From positions 1 to 12,737 of the forward strand of contig DSDS01000027.1 of NCBI GenBank assembly GCA_011048585.1: DNA of 12,737 bases, in the 5' to 3' direction. This document shows positions 1 through 7,076 of the stretch, one piece after another. The position numbers and the translations under genes are program-made. A model generated the notes under the pieces. The model saw nothing but the letters and a program-made list of their open reading frames with translations, made no database searches and was not told where the DNA came from. The stretch is from Desulfurivibrio alkaliphilus. GTDB taxonomy: Bacteria; Desulfobacterota; Desulfobulbia; Desulfobulbales; Desulfurivibrionaceae. How positions within the stretch are numbered: position 1 is the first letter of the stretch; each line of letters starts with the position of its first letter.

Positions 1-475
1 GGTCCAGCGAGCGGGTCTCATTGACCGTCATGCTGACCAGTTGCACCGGCTCACCTGCCAGCGGAGTCACCTCGCGCAGCGGAGCCGTCACCAGAAGCAG
101 CGCCACCAGGCCGGCGGCCAGGGCTCCACCCAGGCCAGCCCCCAGCAGCAGTCGGGCTTCGGGCCGCCGGTGCCGGCTGGTTTTGCCGCCGCCCGCCAAC
201 CGGCGCAGCAGAGCGAAGAGCCAGCCCCTCCCCCCGTCGGCAACCGGCTGCCGGTTGGCCAGGGCGGCCCCTTGCAGGGCCCGTTCGACAAATCCGGGTC
301 GCATAGGGGCAACAGGCATTTGCCGCAAGGTTTGGCGCCAGGCCGCTTCATCGGCCACCGCGTCGCGGCAGGCCCGGCACGATTCAAGGTGGGAATCGAA
401 ACTACTCCGACTCACCCGATCCAGGTAGCCGTCAAGATAGTCACCAATCCGCTCTGCCCACTCTTTACATTCCAT
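1..475 (-). CDS. Anti-sigma factor, zf-HC2 type, membrane-anchored (C-terminus cut by window edge)
   Basis: Partial gene; 158 codons are visible before the left edge. The N-terminus carries a ZAS/zf-HC2 zinc site, C3 ... H29-x3-C33-x2-C36 (HLESCRAC). This is followed by an Arg/Gly-rich linker and one hydrophobic membrane segment at about residues 109-131, after which the chain would be extracytoplasmic. Such proteins hold a cognate ECF sigma factor inactive at the membrane and release it on a signal. The ATG at 475 is preceded by AAGAGGTGAG at good spacing. The gene lies 37 bp downstream of the ECF sigma gene on the same strand, the standard sigma/anti-sigma order. The family call rests on the motif, the membrane segment and the neighbour. 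The sensed signal cannot be told from the visible part. Confidence 0.85.
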   Translation of the reverse strand, partial: MECKEWAERIGDYLDGYLDRVSRSSFDSHLESCRACRDAVADEAAWRQTLRQMPVAPMRPGFVERALQGAALANRQPVADGGRGWLFALLRRLAGGGKTSRHRRPEARLLLGAGLGGALAAGLVALLLVTAPLREVTPLAGEPVQLVSMTVNETRSLD

Positions 476-512
476 TTCGCTCACCTCTTGCCATTCAACA
501 CGACGCCGCCGT

Positions 513-1052
513 TCAAATGGTTCCATCAACCAACAACTCTTTCAGACGGGCCCTGGCCCGATGGAGGCGTGACTTCAAAGTACCCAGAGGAGTACCCAGA
601 ATCAGCTCCAGTTCGGGCAGGGTGTAGCCCTCCATATCGTGAAAGCCGATGAGTTGCCGCTGATCTTCGTTAAGCAGGGCCAGGGCCTGGGTCACCCGGC
701 CCTGCAACTGTCGCCGCGCCAGAGCCGCTTCCGGCTCCATGGGGACCGAAGAGCGGGGGTCGCTCACCTCCTCAAGCTCCACATCCCAATCCTGCACCGG
801 CCTTCGTCCCAGGCGACGCAACCGATCAGCGTAGAGATTGCGGAGACTGCGGGCCAGCCATGGGCGCAGCTCTTCCACCTCCGCAAGCTTTTCCAGCCGG
901 GGATAGAGCTTGACCAACAGATCCTGCACCAGATCCTCGGCGTCATCACGGTTGGCGCACAGACGCCAGGCCAGACGGTAGAGGGGTTCAATCTGCGGCC
1001 GCAGCAACCGCTCAAAACTGGCTTGGTAATTTTTGTTAAGATCTTCCGACAT
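513..1052 (-). CDS. RNA polymerase sigma factor, ECF (sigma-70 family)
   Basis: 179 aa, typical ECF length. Region 2 lies at about residues 20-90, with the core-binding signature around PLYRLAWRL...DDAEDLVQD. Region 4 lies at about 125-175, with a helix-turn-helix of the form GYTLPELELILGTPLGTLKSR that recognises the -35 element. Regions 1.1 and 3 are absent, as usual for ECFs. An acidic linker (VELEEVSDP) joins the two domains. The ATG at 1052 has an AAGAGGAG ribosome site. The gene directly precedes the zf-HC2 anti-sigma gene, so the product is probably held inactive until a membrane signal arrives. A GGAACC/CGTG pair upstream suggests self-activation. The family is certain; the regulon is unknown. 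Confidence 0.95.
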   Translation of the reverse strand: MSEDLNKNYQASFERLLRPQIEPLYRLAWRLCANRDDAEDLVQDLLVKLYPRLEKLAEVEELRPWLARSLRNLYADRLRRLGRRPVQDWDVELEEVSDPRSSVPMEPEAALARRQLQGRVTQALALLNEDQRQLIGFHDMEGYTLPELELILGTPLGTLKSRLHRARARLKELLVDGTI

Positions 1053-1084
1053 GAACTCCTCTTGTGGTCACCCCTCTTAACTGG

Positions 1085-1110
1085 CACGCCGGCGGCGGGG
1101 AAAAGGTTCC
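1085..1110 (-). promoter_or_regulatory. Candidate ECF-type autoregulatory promoter
   Basis: Reading the minus strand, GGAACC (1110-1105) is followed after 16 nt by CGTG (1088-1085). This resembles the GGAAC / CGTC elements and spacing of ECF promoters. Transcription would begin about 25 nt before the sigma ATG. The -10 is off consensus by one base (CGTG for CGTC). No other convincing promoter is seen between 1053 and 1201. Confidence 0.45.
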
Positions 1111-1201
1111 CTCAAATCTATTTTTTCGCAAAAAGGGAGCAGAACAAGGGCGGCGGGGAAGGGTTTTACGAGGAGTAATCGACCTTAAGAGGGGCGGGAA
1201 A

Positions 1202-2815
1202 TCAGTTGTTGCCGCCGCGCAGTTTCCTAATGGCCATCACGGCGAAGTCCCGGAACAGGCGGGTGGTCTTGATCCGGCTGACATCCAGTTTGGGACGACC
1301 CTTCTTGCGATCCAGGTAGATCAGGGCGATGGGCTTGCCGTCAAGACAGACGGGGAAGAGATAAACCATGCGCCCCCTGACCAGGAACGCGAGATTTTCA
1401 GCAAAAGCTCCCGGGGTGTCGGGGGGAACCGCCATATCCTTGCCCTGCTTGATGGCCTGGGAGATCACCCCGCCGGCCTCCAGGTCATGGGTGACGAAGG
1501 TAATCTTCTCCGGCCCCAGGTCACCGAAGCCGAAACGGCCGATCAGCACCCGCCGGCCGGGCTGAATGCTGAGAACGACCAGCAGCACCCGATCAAAACC
1601 AACCCCCCGGTAGAGTCCTTCCAGCAGATTGATGTAGAAATCATTGAGATTGATCGGCCCCAGTAGGGTTTCGGTCAGCTCACGGATAAAGTCGTCAATC
1701 GATTTTTCGGGCGTCTGGTCGGAACCGGCAGAAGATTCCTCCAAAACCTCCACCGCTTCCGGCTCCGGCTCCGGGGCGGTTGCCGCCACCATCCCATCAG
1801 CCGCCAGCAGATCAAACCTGTCCTTCTTCGCCCCACCGGGGTTTTTCAGGGTTTCCTCCGCCTCATGCAGGCGCTGGCCGATCTTGAGCTTGGCCAACCC
1901 GTAGCGCAGCGAATCGGACATATCCTCCGAGGCGGCAATGCTGCGCTCCAGCGGGGCGGTCAGATCTTCCCGCCTCAGATAGAGGATCTGGCCGTAACGG
2001 CGCAGCAGCGGCTCAAGCGACTTTCCACCACAGACATTTTCCGTCAACTGGTTGGCAAAAGAGGCCAGGTTGCAAAGATATCCTTTACGGTCACGATTAC
2101 TCAGGGGTTTCCGGGGCCGAGGATCCATGGCCGCGATAACATTTTTGGAGAGATTCCAAAAAATTGCCACCTCAATCCCGATCTTCTGGTAGTCAAGGCC
2201 ATCCAGGGTCTCGCGAACGGCGAGGGCTTCGTCAACCCCGTCGGCCACCATTTTTTCGATCCGCGCGTAGCTCTCGGGAATATAGACACAGACAATGATC
2301 TTGCCCAGATTGTGGAGCAGGGCGCAGATAAAGGCCTCCTCGGGGGCGACCTCGAGATTTTTATCCACCGCCAGATCACGGGCCTGCATGGCGCTGAGAA
2401 AGGAGCAGGTCATGATCCTGCTGATCTTCTCCTTGTCGGCGCCGCTCTTAACGAAATTTTCGAAAAGGGCGATGGCCATGGCCAGATCACGAACCGCGTC
2501 GAAACCGAGGATGGTCACCGCTTTGGAGATGGAGTTGACCGGCCGCCCCAGGGAGTAATAGGCGGAATTGACCACCTGCAAAACCTTGTTGGTCAGGGAG
2601 TAGTCCTTAAGAATAACCTGGGCCAGTTCGTAGGCGGCACTGCGGCTGCTCTGGGTAAGGGAGATCAACTCCCGGACATGACCGGACATGGCCGGGAGGC
2701 CCTTTATTTTCATTTTGGCGAAAATCTCATCCAACCGCTTTTGCGGCTGGAGCGCTTCGCCATCGTCGTCCTTCAGTCCACCATTCACCATGCCACCAAG
2801 CTGGAATAGTTGCAT
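1202..2815 (-). CDS. HDOD domain protein with C-terminal GAF-like domain
   Basis: 537 aa, cytoplasmic. The HDOD domain spans about residues 25-245 and contains KGLPAMSGHV, NSAYYSLGRP and the degenerate catalytic block ALLHNLGK at about 165-172 (HNLG instead of a metal-binding HD pair). HDOD domains are therefore usually regarded as non-hydrolytic signalling modules. A helical stretch and an acidic Pro/Glu linker (near APEPEPEAVEV) follow. The C-terminal segment, about 385-537, reads as a GAF-like ligand or interaction domain. The ATG at 2815 has AAAGG five bases upstream; Met9 is an alternative start. The gene is divergent from the cNMP/MGS fusion. It is probably a regulatory scaffold linked to second-messenger or motility output, but the exact role is not readable. 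Confidence 0.85.
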   Translation of the reverse strand: MQLFQLGGMVNGGLKDDDGEALQPQKRLDEIFAKMKIKGLPAMSGHVRELISLTQSSRSAAYELAQVILKDYSLTNKVLQVVNSAYYSLGRPVNSISKAVTILGFDAVRDLAMAIALFENFVKSGADKEKISRIMTCSFLSAMQARDLAVDKNLEVAPEEAFICALLHNLGKIIVCVYIPESYARIEKMVADGVDEALAVRETLDGLDYQKIGIEVAIFWNLSKNVIAAMDPRPRKPLSNRDRKGYLCNLASFANQLTENVCGGKSLEPLLRRYGQILYLRREDLTAPLERSIAASEDMSDSLRYGLAKLKIGQRLHEAEETLKNPGGAKKDRFDLLAADGMVAATAPEPEPEAVEVLEESSAGSDQTPEKSIDDFIRELTETLLGPINLNDFYINLLEGLYRGVGFDRVLLVVLSIQPGRRVLIGRFGFGDLGPEKITFVTHDLEAGGVISQAIKQGKDMAVPPDTPGAFAENLAFLVRGRMVYLFPVCLDGKPIALIYLDRKKGRPKLDVSRIKTTRLFRDFAVMAIRKLRGGNN

Positions 2816-2948
2816 TCAACCTTTCAAGCCACCAGAACACCTCGCCATCGCTGAAACGACAACCGTTTCGGTTATGGCATAAGGTTTGCGCCAGGTGGCC
2901 GCAAGACTTTTTTGCATCATTATTTCGTGCTCATTGTCCTCTCTTTTC

Positions 2949-2977
2949 TTGACGCCGGCAACACAACCTGTCAGACT
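2949..2977 (+). promoter_or_regulatory. Possible sigma-70 promoter for the cNMP/methylglyoxal synthase gene
   Basis: TTGACG (2949-2954), a 17-nt spacer and CAGACT (2972-2977). The -35 matches 5/6 and the -10 only 3/6. It sits about 65 bp before the start codon, inside the 225-bp divergent gap. The same gap holds a short hairpin (GAAACG/CGTTTC, 2853-2869) near the HDOD start. Confidence 0.3.
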
Positions 2978-3040
2978 TTTTGAGCAATCTTTAAGAGCAA
3001 GCTATCAACCGGCAGACGAAGTGCTAAATGGAGGTGCCAA

Positions 3041-3802
3041 ATGTTTGAACAGGCAGACATGGAGCGATGGGCGCAGGAGTTGGCGGCGGAAAGGCGGATA
3101 TTCGCCCCCTTTACTGAGCTGATCCGCCGCGGCGAACCGTCGGACCGGATCATCGTGCTGGTCAGGGGTACGGTGGAGGTGATCCTGCGGAAAGAGCGCA
3201 TCCTGCTCACCGGCCCCACCTGGCTGGGAGAAATCGGTTTCCTGGGGGATCTCCCCGCCGGCGCCGATGTCAGGACCGTGGACGAGGTGTTGGTTTATAT
3301 CGTCAAGCGCGAGGAGATTCGGCGCTGGGGCAGAGAGCGGCCGGAAAGCTTCTCCGCCTTTTACACCTCGCTCTCGCAGGTGGCAATTCGCCGCCTGTCG
3401 GGGGAGTTTCACAGCGGCTACTGCGCAGTTATTGCCCATGACGCCCGCAAGAAGGAACTGCTGCAACTGATCGGCAACAACGAAGAATTCTTCCGCCGTT
3501 GCAGTCTGATCGCCACCGCGTCCACCGGCCTGCGCATCGAACAGGAACTTAACCTCCCGGTGGCCCGCCGGGCACTCTCCGGCCCGCATGGAGGTGATCA
3601 GGAGATCGGCGCGCTGGTTTCGCGGGGGTTGGTCGAGGCGGTCTTTTTCTACCGGGATCCGCTGTGGGCCCCACCGCACCATGCCGACGTCAACGCCCTG
3701 ATCAGGATCTGCGAATTAACCAACGTGCCGCTGGCGACCAACGAAGCCACCGCTCAGCTGCTGATCAACGGACTGATGCAGAAGGTGAGCGAACCCGGGT
3801 AG
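3041..3802 (+). CDS. Cyclic nucleotide-binding-like domain fused to methylglyoxal synthase
   Basis: 253 aa in two parts. Residues about 15-120 form a CAP/CRP-like cNMP-binding beta-roll: GEPSDRIIVLVRGTVEV, then GEIGFLGDLPAGADVRT at the phosphate-binding cassette position. The cassette Arg that contacts the cyclic phosphate appears replaced (A73). Residues about 126-245 are a methylglyoxal synthase, which converts dihydroxyacetone phosphate to methylglyoxal and phosphate. VIAHD (H133, D134), ATASTG, SGPHGGDQ (catalytic D186, equivalent to E. coli D71), DPL...PPHHADV (D206, H213, D216) and ATNEATA line up with E. coli MgsA. No DNA-binding helix-turn-helix is present. GGAGGT at 3030-3035 fixes the ATG. 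The gene is convergent with the FIST/GGDEF-EAL pair. The enzyme assignment is strong. Control by a nucleotide or by another ligand is inference; the odd cassette may mean a non-cAMP ligand or none. Confidence 0.9.
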   Translation: MFEQADMERWAQELAAERRIFAPFTELIRRGEPSDRIIVLVRGTVEVILRKERILLTGPTWLGEIGFLGDLPAGADVRTVDEVLVYIVKREEIRRWGRERPESFSAFYTSLSQVAIRRLSGEFHSGYCAVIAHDARKKELLQLIGNNEEFFRRCSLIATASTGLRIEQELNLPVARRALSGPHGGDQEIGALVSRGLVEAVFFYRDPLWAPPHHADVNALIRICELTNVPLATNEATAQLLINGLMQKVSEPG

Positions 3803-3831
3803 CTGGCAACCGACGACCGAAGGTCGCTACC
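3798..3831. terminator. Hairpin at convergent gene junction, possible bidirectional terminator
   Basis: GGTAGC (3798-3803) pairs with GCTACC (3826-3831), and an inner CGACC-GAA-GGTCG stem lies at 3814-3826. It fills the 29-bp gap between the two converging stop codons and includes the TAG of the fusion gene. There is no T-tract on either side, so efficient intrinsic termination is doubtful. Confidence 0.35.
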
Positions 3832-5616
3832 TCATCTTTGGCACCACTTGCCTTTCTCCTCCTGCCCGTCAGCCAGCAACTCCTCCAGCGGCTGGGGGCG
3901 GTGGAGAAAATAGCCTTGGGCATAGTCCACCCCGAGGGCAACCAGACGGACCAGCGACTTCTCATGCTCGACACACTCGGCGATGGTCTGGATCCCCAGG
4001 GTATGCCCGATCCGGACCACCGCCTCAACAATCGACCGATCCAGAGCGCTATCGGCCACCTGACGGACGAAACTGCCGTCGATCTTCAGAAAATCAACGG
4101 ATAAATGCTGGAGATAGGCAAAAGAAGCCAGCCCGCTGCCGAAGTCGTCCAGGGCAAAGAGACAACCGGCGGCCTTCATGGTGCTGATAAATTCACGGGC
4201 GCGGGTAATGTTCGAGATCGCGGCCGTCTCGGTGATTTCAAAGCAGATCGCCCCGGCCGGCAGCCCGCTGCGGTCGATCTCCTGCTCCAGGAAGCGCAGA
4301 AACCGGTTGTCGTTGATCGACGCCCCTGAAATGTTAACTGCCCAAGTCTGCGTAGCAGTCCGGGGCGGTAGCAGGCGGCGGAGGGCCAGTACCCGCCGGA
4401 CCACCCAGATATCCAGTTCGGTAATCAGGCCATAGCGCTCGGCGGCAGGGATAAAGGAGGCCGGCGCCAGCAGATCGCCGCCGGCTTCCTTCATCCGCAG
4501 CAGAACCTCGATGTGGGGCCGATCAGGGTGCCGGATTGGCACGATACATTGGCCGTAAAGCACCAGGCCATCCTGCTCGATCACCGAGGTCAGGCGGGCG
4601 GCCCAATACATCTCGCCCCGTCTGGTGGCCAGGGCCGTGTTTTCGCTGCTATACAACTGGACCCGGTTGCGTCCCCTCTCCTTGGCGAGCTGGCAGGCGG
4701 TATCGGCGGCCGCCAGCAGCTCCTCCTCCTCGCTGCCGGGACCGATGATCGCTATGCCGGCGCTGGCCCCGATCATGAAGATCTTGTCCTGCCAGGGAAA
4801 GCGCAAGCTCTTTATGCTGGCGATAATTTTTTCCGCAAAGCTGATTGCCTCCCGGGACGAACACCCCTCCAGCAGAATTCCGAATTCGTCTCCGCCAAGC
4901 CGGGCCAGGGTATCGGCCCGGCCCACCTGGTCCCGCAGCCGAGCGGCCAATTGCCTCAGCAGTTGATCCCCGGCCGCATGCCCGCAGGTATCGTTAACCA
5001 CCTTGAACTGGTCGAGATCGAGATAGATCAGGACGTGGGAGACACCGCCACGGGCGGCGGAGCGGAGCAGCCCGCTCAGACGCCGGGCAAACAGCCGCCG
5101 GTTGGGCAGATCGGTCAGCGGGTCGTGGTTGGCCTGCCAGGAAATCTCCCGAATCAGTTCGGCGTTGGAACGCAGGGTGGACTCCAATTCGGCATGCTGC
5201 CGGCAGGAGCGCAGCGCCACCGCCAGCTTGTCGGCCAGCGCGGCGATCTCCTCAATCATCGCCTGATCAAAATGGCGGCCGCGTCCCAGCACCAGCGCCC
5301 CGAACCGAGGCAATCGCCAGAAGTAGTAATAACGCCCATTCTGGACGGCAAAAAGGGGGAGAACCGGACGGGTGTCATCGGCCAACGCCACGGCCAGGGA
5401 CGGCAACAGGGCAGCCAGCTTCTTGCCGCGCGGCAGCACGCGGACCGGGACCAGCCGGCCATCCTGCTCCTCGACCACCGCAGCGGTGGCGCAGCTCAGC
5501 CGGCGCAGAAACAACGGCAGGCAGTCGTCGAGCATCGCTGCCATCTCCAGGCTGGTGCCGATGGCCATCGCGATCTCGTGCAGCACCTCAAGCTGATAAA
5601 ACTTTTCCTGAATCAC
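3832..5616 (-). CDS. GAF-GGDEF-EAL cyclic-di-GMP synthase/phosphodiesterase
   Basis: 594 aa, no membrane segment, so a cytoplasmic sensor-enzyme. Residues 1-140 are GAF-like, then a short helix leads into GGDEF (about 160-325) and EAL (about 335-585). The synthase motif GGDEF at 241-245 is intact, with D200 and N208 upstream. The inhibitory I-site is not canonical: the residue at the usual Arg position is Gly (GRAD rather than RxxD). In the EAL domain the signature reads EVL (370-372). The residues expected for metal and catalysis are present: E370, N428, E460, D490, D491, K511, E547 and Q567. Both activities are therefore possible. The start is GTG at 5616, overlapping the FIST stop as GTGA. 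This implies coupled translation, with FIST supplying a sensory input. Confidence 0.93.
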   Translation of the reverse strand: MIQEKFYQLEVLHEIAMAIGTSLEMAAMLDDCLPLFLRRLSCATAAVVEEQDGRLVPVRVLPRGKKLAALLPSLAVALADDTRPVLPLFAVQNGRYYYFWRLPRFGALVLGRGRHFDQAMIEEIAALADKLAVALRSCRQHAELESTLRSNAELIREISWQANHDPLTDLPNRRLFARRLSGLLRSAARGGVSHVLIYLDLDQFKVVNDTCGHAAGDQLLRQLAARLRDQVGRADTLARLGGDEFGILLEGCSSREAISFAEKIIASIKSLRFPWQDKIFMIGASAGIAIIGPGSEEEELLAAADTACQLAKERGRNRVQLYSSENTALATRRGEMYWAARLTSVIEQDGLVLYGQCIVPIRHPDRPHIEVLLRMKEAGGDLLAPASFIPAAERYGLITELDIWVVRRVLALRRLLPPRTATQTWAVNISGASINDNRFLRFLEQEIDRSGLPAGAICFEITETAAISNITRAREFISTMKAAGCLFALDDFGSGLASFAYLQHLSVDFLKIDGSFVRQVADSALDRSIVEAVVRIGHTLGIQTIAECVEHEKSLVRLVALGVDYAQGYFLHRPQPLEELLADGQEEKGKWCQR

Positions 5617-6728
5617 AAAACCCCCACAACAGCGGTCTTGTTGTAAAATTCAAGATAATCCTGACCGTAATTGGCAATTTCGCCGATGGTCAGCGCCCCG
5701 ACAAAGGGCAGGAGGCCATCGTCGATGGCCGCCATCTCCTGCCAAAAGTCGGCTTCCAGGAAAAGTGCCCGCGAAATGCAGTCCATCGCCAGCCGGATGG
5801 TGGGATACCTGCCGCCACCCTCGTACGCATAATCACTGCTCTGCCGGGCCTTGGAAGCGGCCGCCAGCAGAGTACTCCGATCACCGTGCAGAATCCGCAC
5901 GAAGGCCCGCGACGGAGTCTCGCCGACGCAGAGCAGACTCTCACCCACAACCCTTACCGGATCGCGGACCACGATCTCGCCACCCAGGCGGGTGATGCCA
6001 AAGGGGTAGGATTTGGCGGTCTGAAAAAAATTCTCCGCCGAGAAGTCGTGTTTGGCATGGAGACGCACCAGCTCCCGGTATACCGGCCAGGCCGGCCGCC
6101 AGTCGAGGCTGTGGATCGCATTGCCCCCCGCTCCGGTCACCTTCAGCGGCTCGGAGATCGGCCGCCAGCCGTGGGCCACCCCGATGCTGCTCGGCAGGTC
6201 GACCATCGCCAGCACCACGCTGTCCCGGTGCATGCCACTCCGGTCGAGCACACAGGGCAGCGGCGTAAAGGAGAGGGTGCCGCAACCACCGCCCAGATAA
6301 TTGTTTTCCAGTCCGAAGTGATTGTAAAGGGCTTCCACCAGCGCACCGGCGCCGCTGGACATCGCATCGACAAAAACAAAAAGGGTGCCGCCGGCTGCCG
6401 GCTCGGGAAAAGCGGCGACCAGAGCCGCATCAAGGTCACGTTGCGGGCGGGACAGTTCTTCGATCACCGCCACCCGGGGCGCGATCGGCAGCCCCACCGC
6501 CACCGTCCCCCGCGACAACCGCTGCCGGCCATGCATAATCTGCGGGAACACACCGCCGAATAGCGGTTTGTCGGTGGCAGCCAGGGCAGTGCGCAGCTCA
6601 CTCGGCGCGTTGTCGTTGGCGGAACAACCCAGCAGCATAATTCCAGCCACCGCCGGATCCTCCTCCAGCTTCTGCAACACGCCGGCCAAGGCATCCGCCC
6701 GCCCCTGACTCTCCAACAGTATACGCAT
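5613..6728 (-). CDS. FIST domain sensory protein (FIST_N plus FIST_C)
   Basis: 371 aa from the ATG at 6728, chosen because AGGAGAGGT lies directly before it; a 30-aa upstream extension has no such site. The N-terminal half has the FIST_N pattern (GIMLLGCSANDN near 29-40, then KPLFGGVF and alternating hydrophobic strands). The C-terminal half ends in the FIST_C signature LPFVGALTIGEIANYG...FYNKTAVVGVL. FIST domains are predicted small-ligand sensors, often encoded beside GGDEF, EAL or methyl-accepting proteins. There is no signal peptide or membrane segment. The stop overlaps the GTG of the downstream GAF-GGDEF-EAL gene by four bases, so the two products probably act together. The ligand is not known. 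Confidence 0.88.
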   Translation of the reverse strand: MRILLESQGRADALAGVLQKLEEDPAVAGIMLLGCSANDNAPSELRTALAATDKPLFGGVFPQIMHGRQRLSRGTVAVGLPIAPRVAVIEELSRPQRDLDAALVAAFPEPAAGGTLFVFVDAMSSGAGALVEALYNHFGLENNYLGGGCGTLSFTPLPCVLDRSGMHRDSVVLAMVDLPSSIGVAHGWRPISEPLKVTGAGGNAIHSLDWRPAWPVYRELVRLHAKHDFSAENFFQTAKSYPFGITRLGGEIVVRDPVRVVGESLLCVGETPSRAFVRILHGDRSTLLAAASKARQSSDYAYEGGGRYPTIRLAMDCISRALFLEADFWQEMAAIDDGLLPFVGALTIGEIANYGQDYLEFYNKTAVVGVL

Positions 6729-6849
6729 GACCTCTCCTAAAAGGTGAGGTGATAAGTGATAGTATGGTGCATTTCTCGACCGTGGCAGAAAAAGAAGACA
6801 AACGGCAACCCCGTGCAACTTGCCTCTCTTAAACCTAAACCCTGTCTAA

Positions 6850-6878
6850 AGGATGGTGGCTGCCCAACGGCATGTCAA
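6850..6878 (-). promoter_or_regulatory. Possible sigma-70 promoter for FIST/GGDEF-EAL operon
   Basis: A consensus TTGACA (6878-6873) is followed after 17 nt by CATCCT (6855-6850), a weak -10. It would give a leader of about 115 nt before the FIST ATG, containing a GGCAA/TTGCC hairpin. Confidence 0.35.
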
Positions 6879-6987
6879 TTAAAAAACACCCACAAAGCGG
6901 TCCGATTTTCGAAGATGCTGGATTTTGCGCCGGCAACTGGCAAAAGAGCATGAGTATGCCCCAACCGCGAACAGGTTGCGGGGATGT

Positions 6988-7011
6988 GCTGGCCGGGGAC
7001 TCCCGGCCAGC
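6988..7011. repeat. Perfect 10-bp stem / 4-nt loop hairpin
   Basis: GCTGGCCGGG, loop GACT, CCCGGCCAGC. It is GC-rich and very stable on either strand. It lies downstream of the NrfJ-like gene in the minus direction but has no following T-tract. It could be a Rho-assisted terminator, an mRNA-end stabiliser or a protein-binding palindrome. Confidence 0.6.
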
Positions 7012-7076
7012 AGGCAGGCAAGGCCAAGAACCACAGTCGCGGAGTGCTATTGTCCGCTGAGATGGTTGCCGTTTTT

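Larger units (their letters stand above)
6729..7076. other. 348-bp gene-free segment with palindromes and an 11-bp inverted repeat
   Basis: No supported coding region on either strand. Contents: a perfect 10-bp-stem hairpin at 6988-7011; a 5-bp hairpin GCGGA/TCCGC at 7039-7057; AAACGGCAACC at 6800-6810 matched by its exact complement GGTTGCCGTTT at 7064-7074; and a possible minus-strand promoter at 6850-6878 for the FIST operon. It is probably the FIST leader plus remnants of older sequence. Confidence 0.6.

Noticed and set aside
1865..2809. Long plus-strand frames opposite the HDOD gene (also 41-652, 4513-5646, 5886-6563, 9443-10231 and 10680-11669)
   Set aside because: They are antisense to well-identified genes, with Gly/Gln/His/Pro-rich composition typical of GC-rich shadow frames. 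No motifs.
5613..6818. 30-residue upstream extension of the FIST protein
   Set aside because: AGGAGAGGT sits immediately before the ATG at 6728. The extension lacks FIST similarity and a ribosome site.
6729..7076. Cyclic-di-GMP riboswitch ahead of the FIST/GGDEF-EAL operon
   Set aside because: The conserved GEMM core and its GGUAGCGGGGUUACC-like arm could not be found on the minus strand. Only ordinary hairpins were seen.
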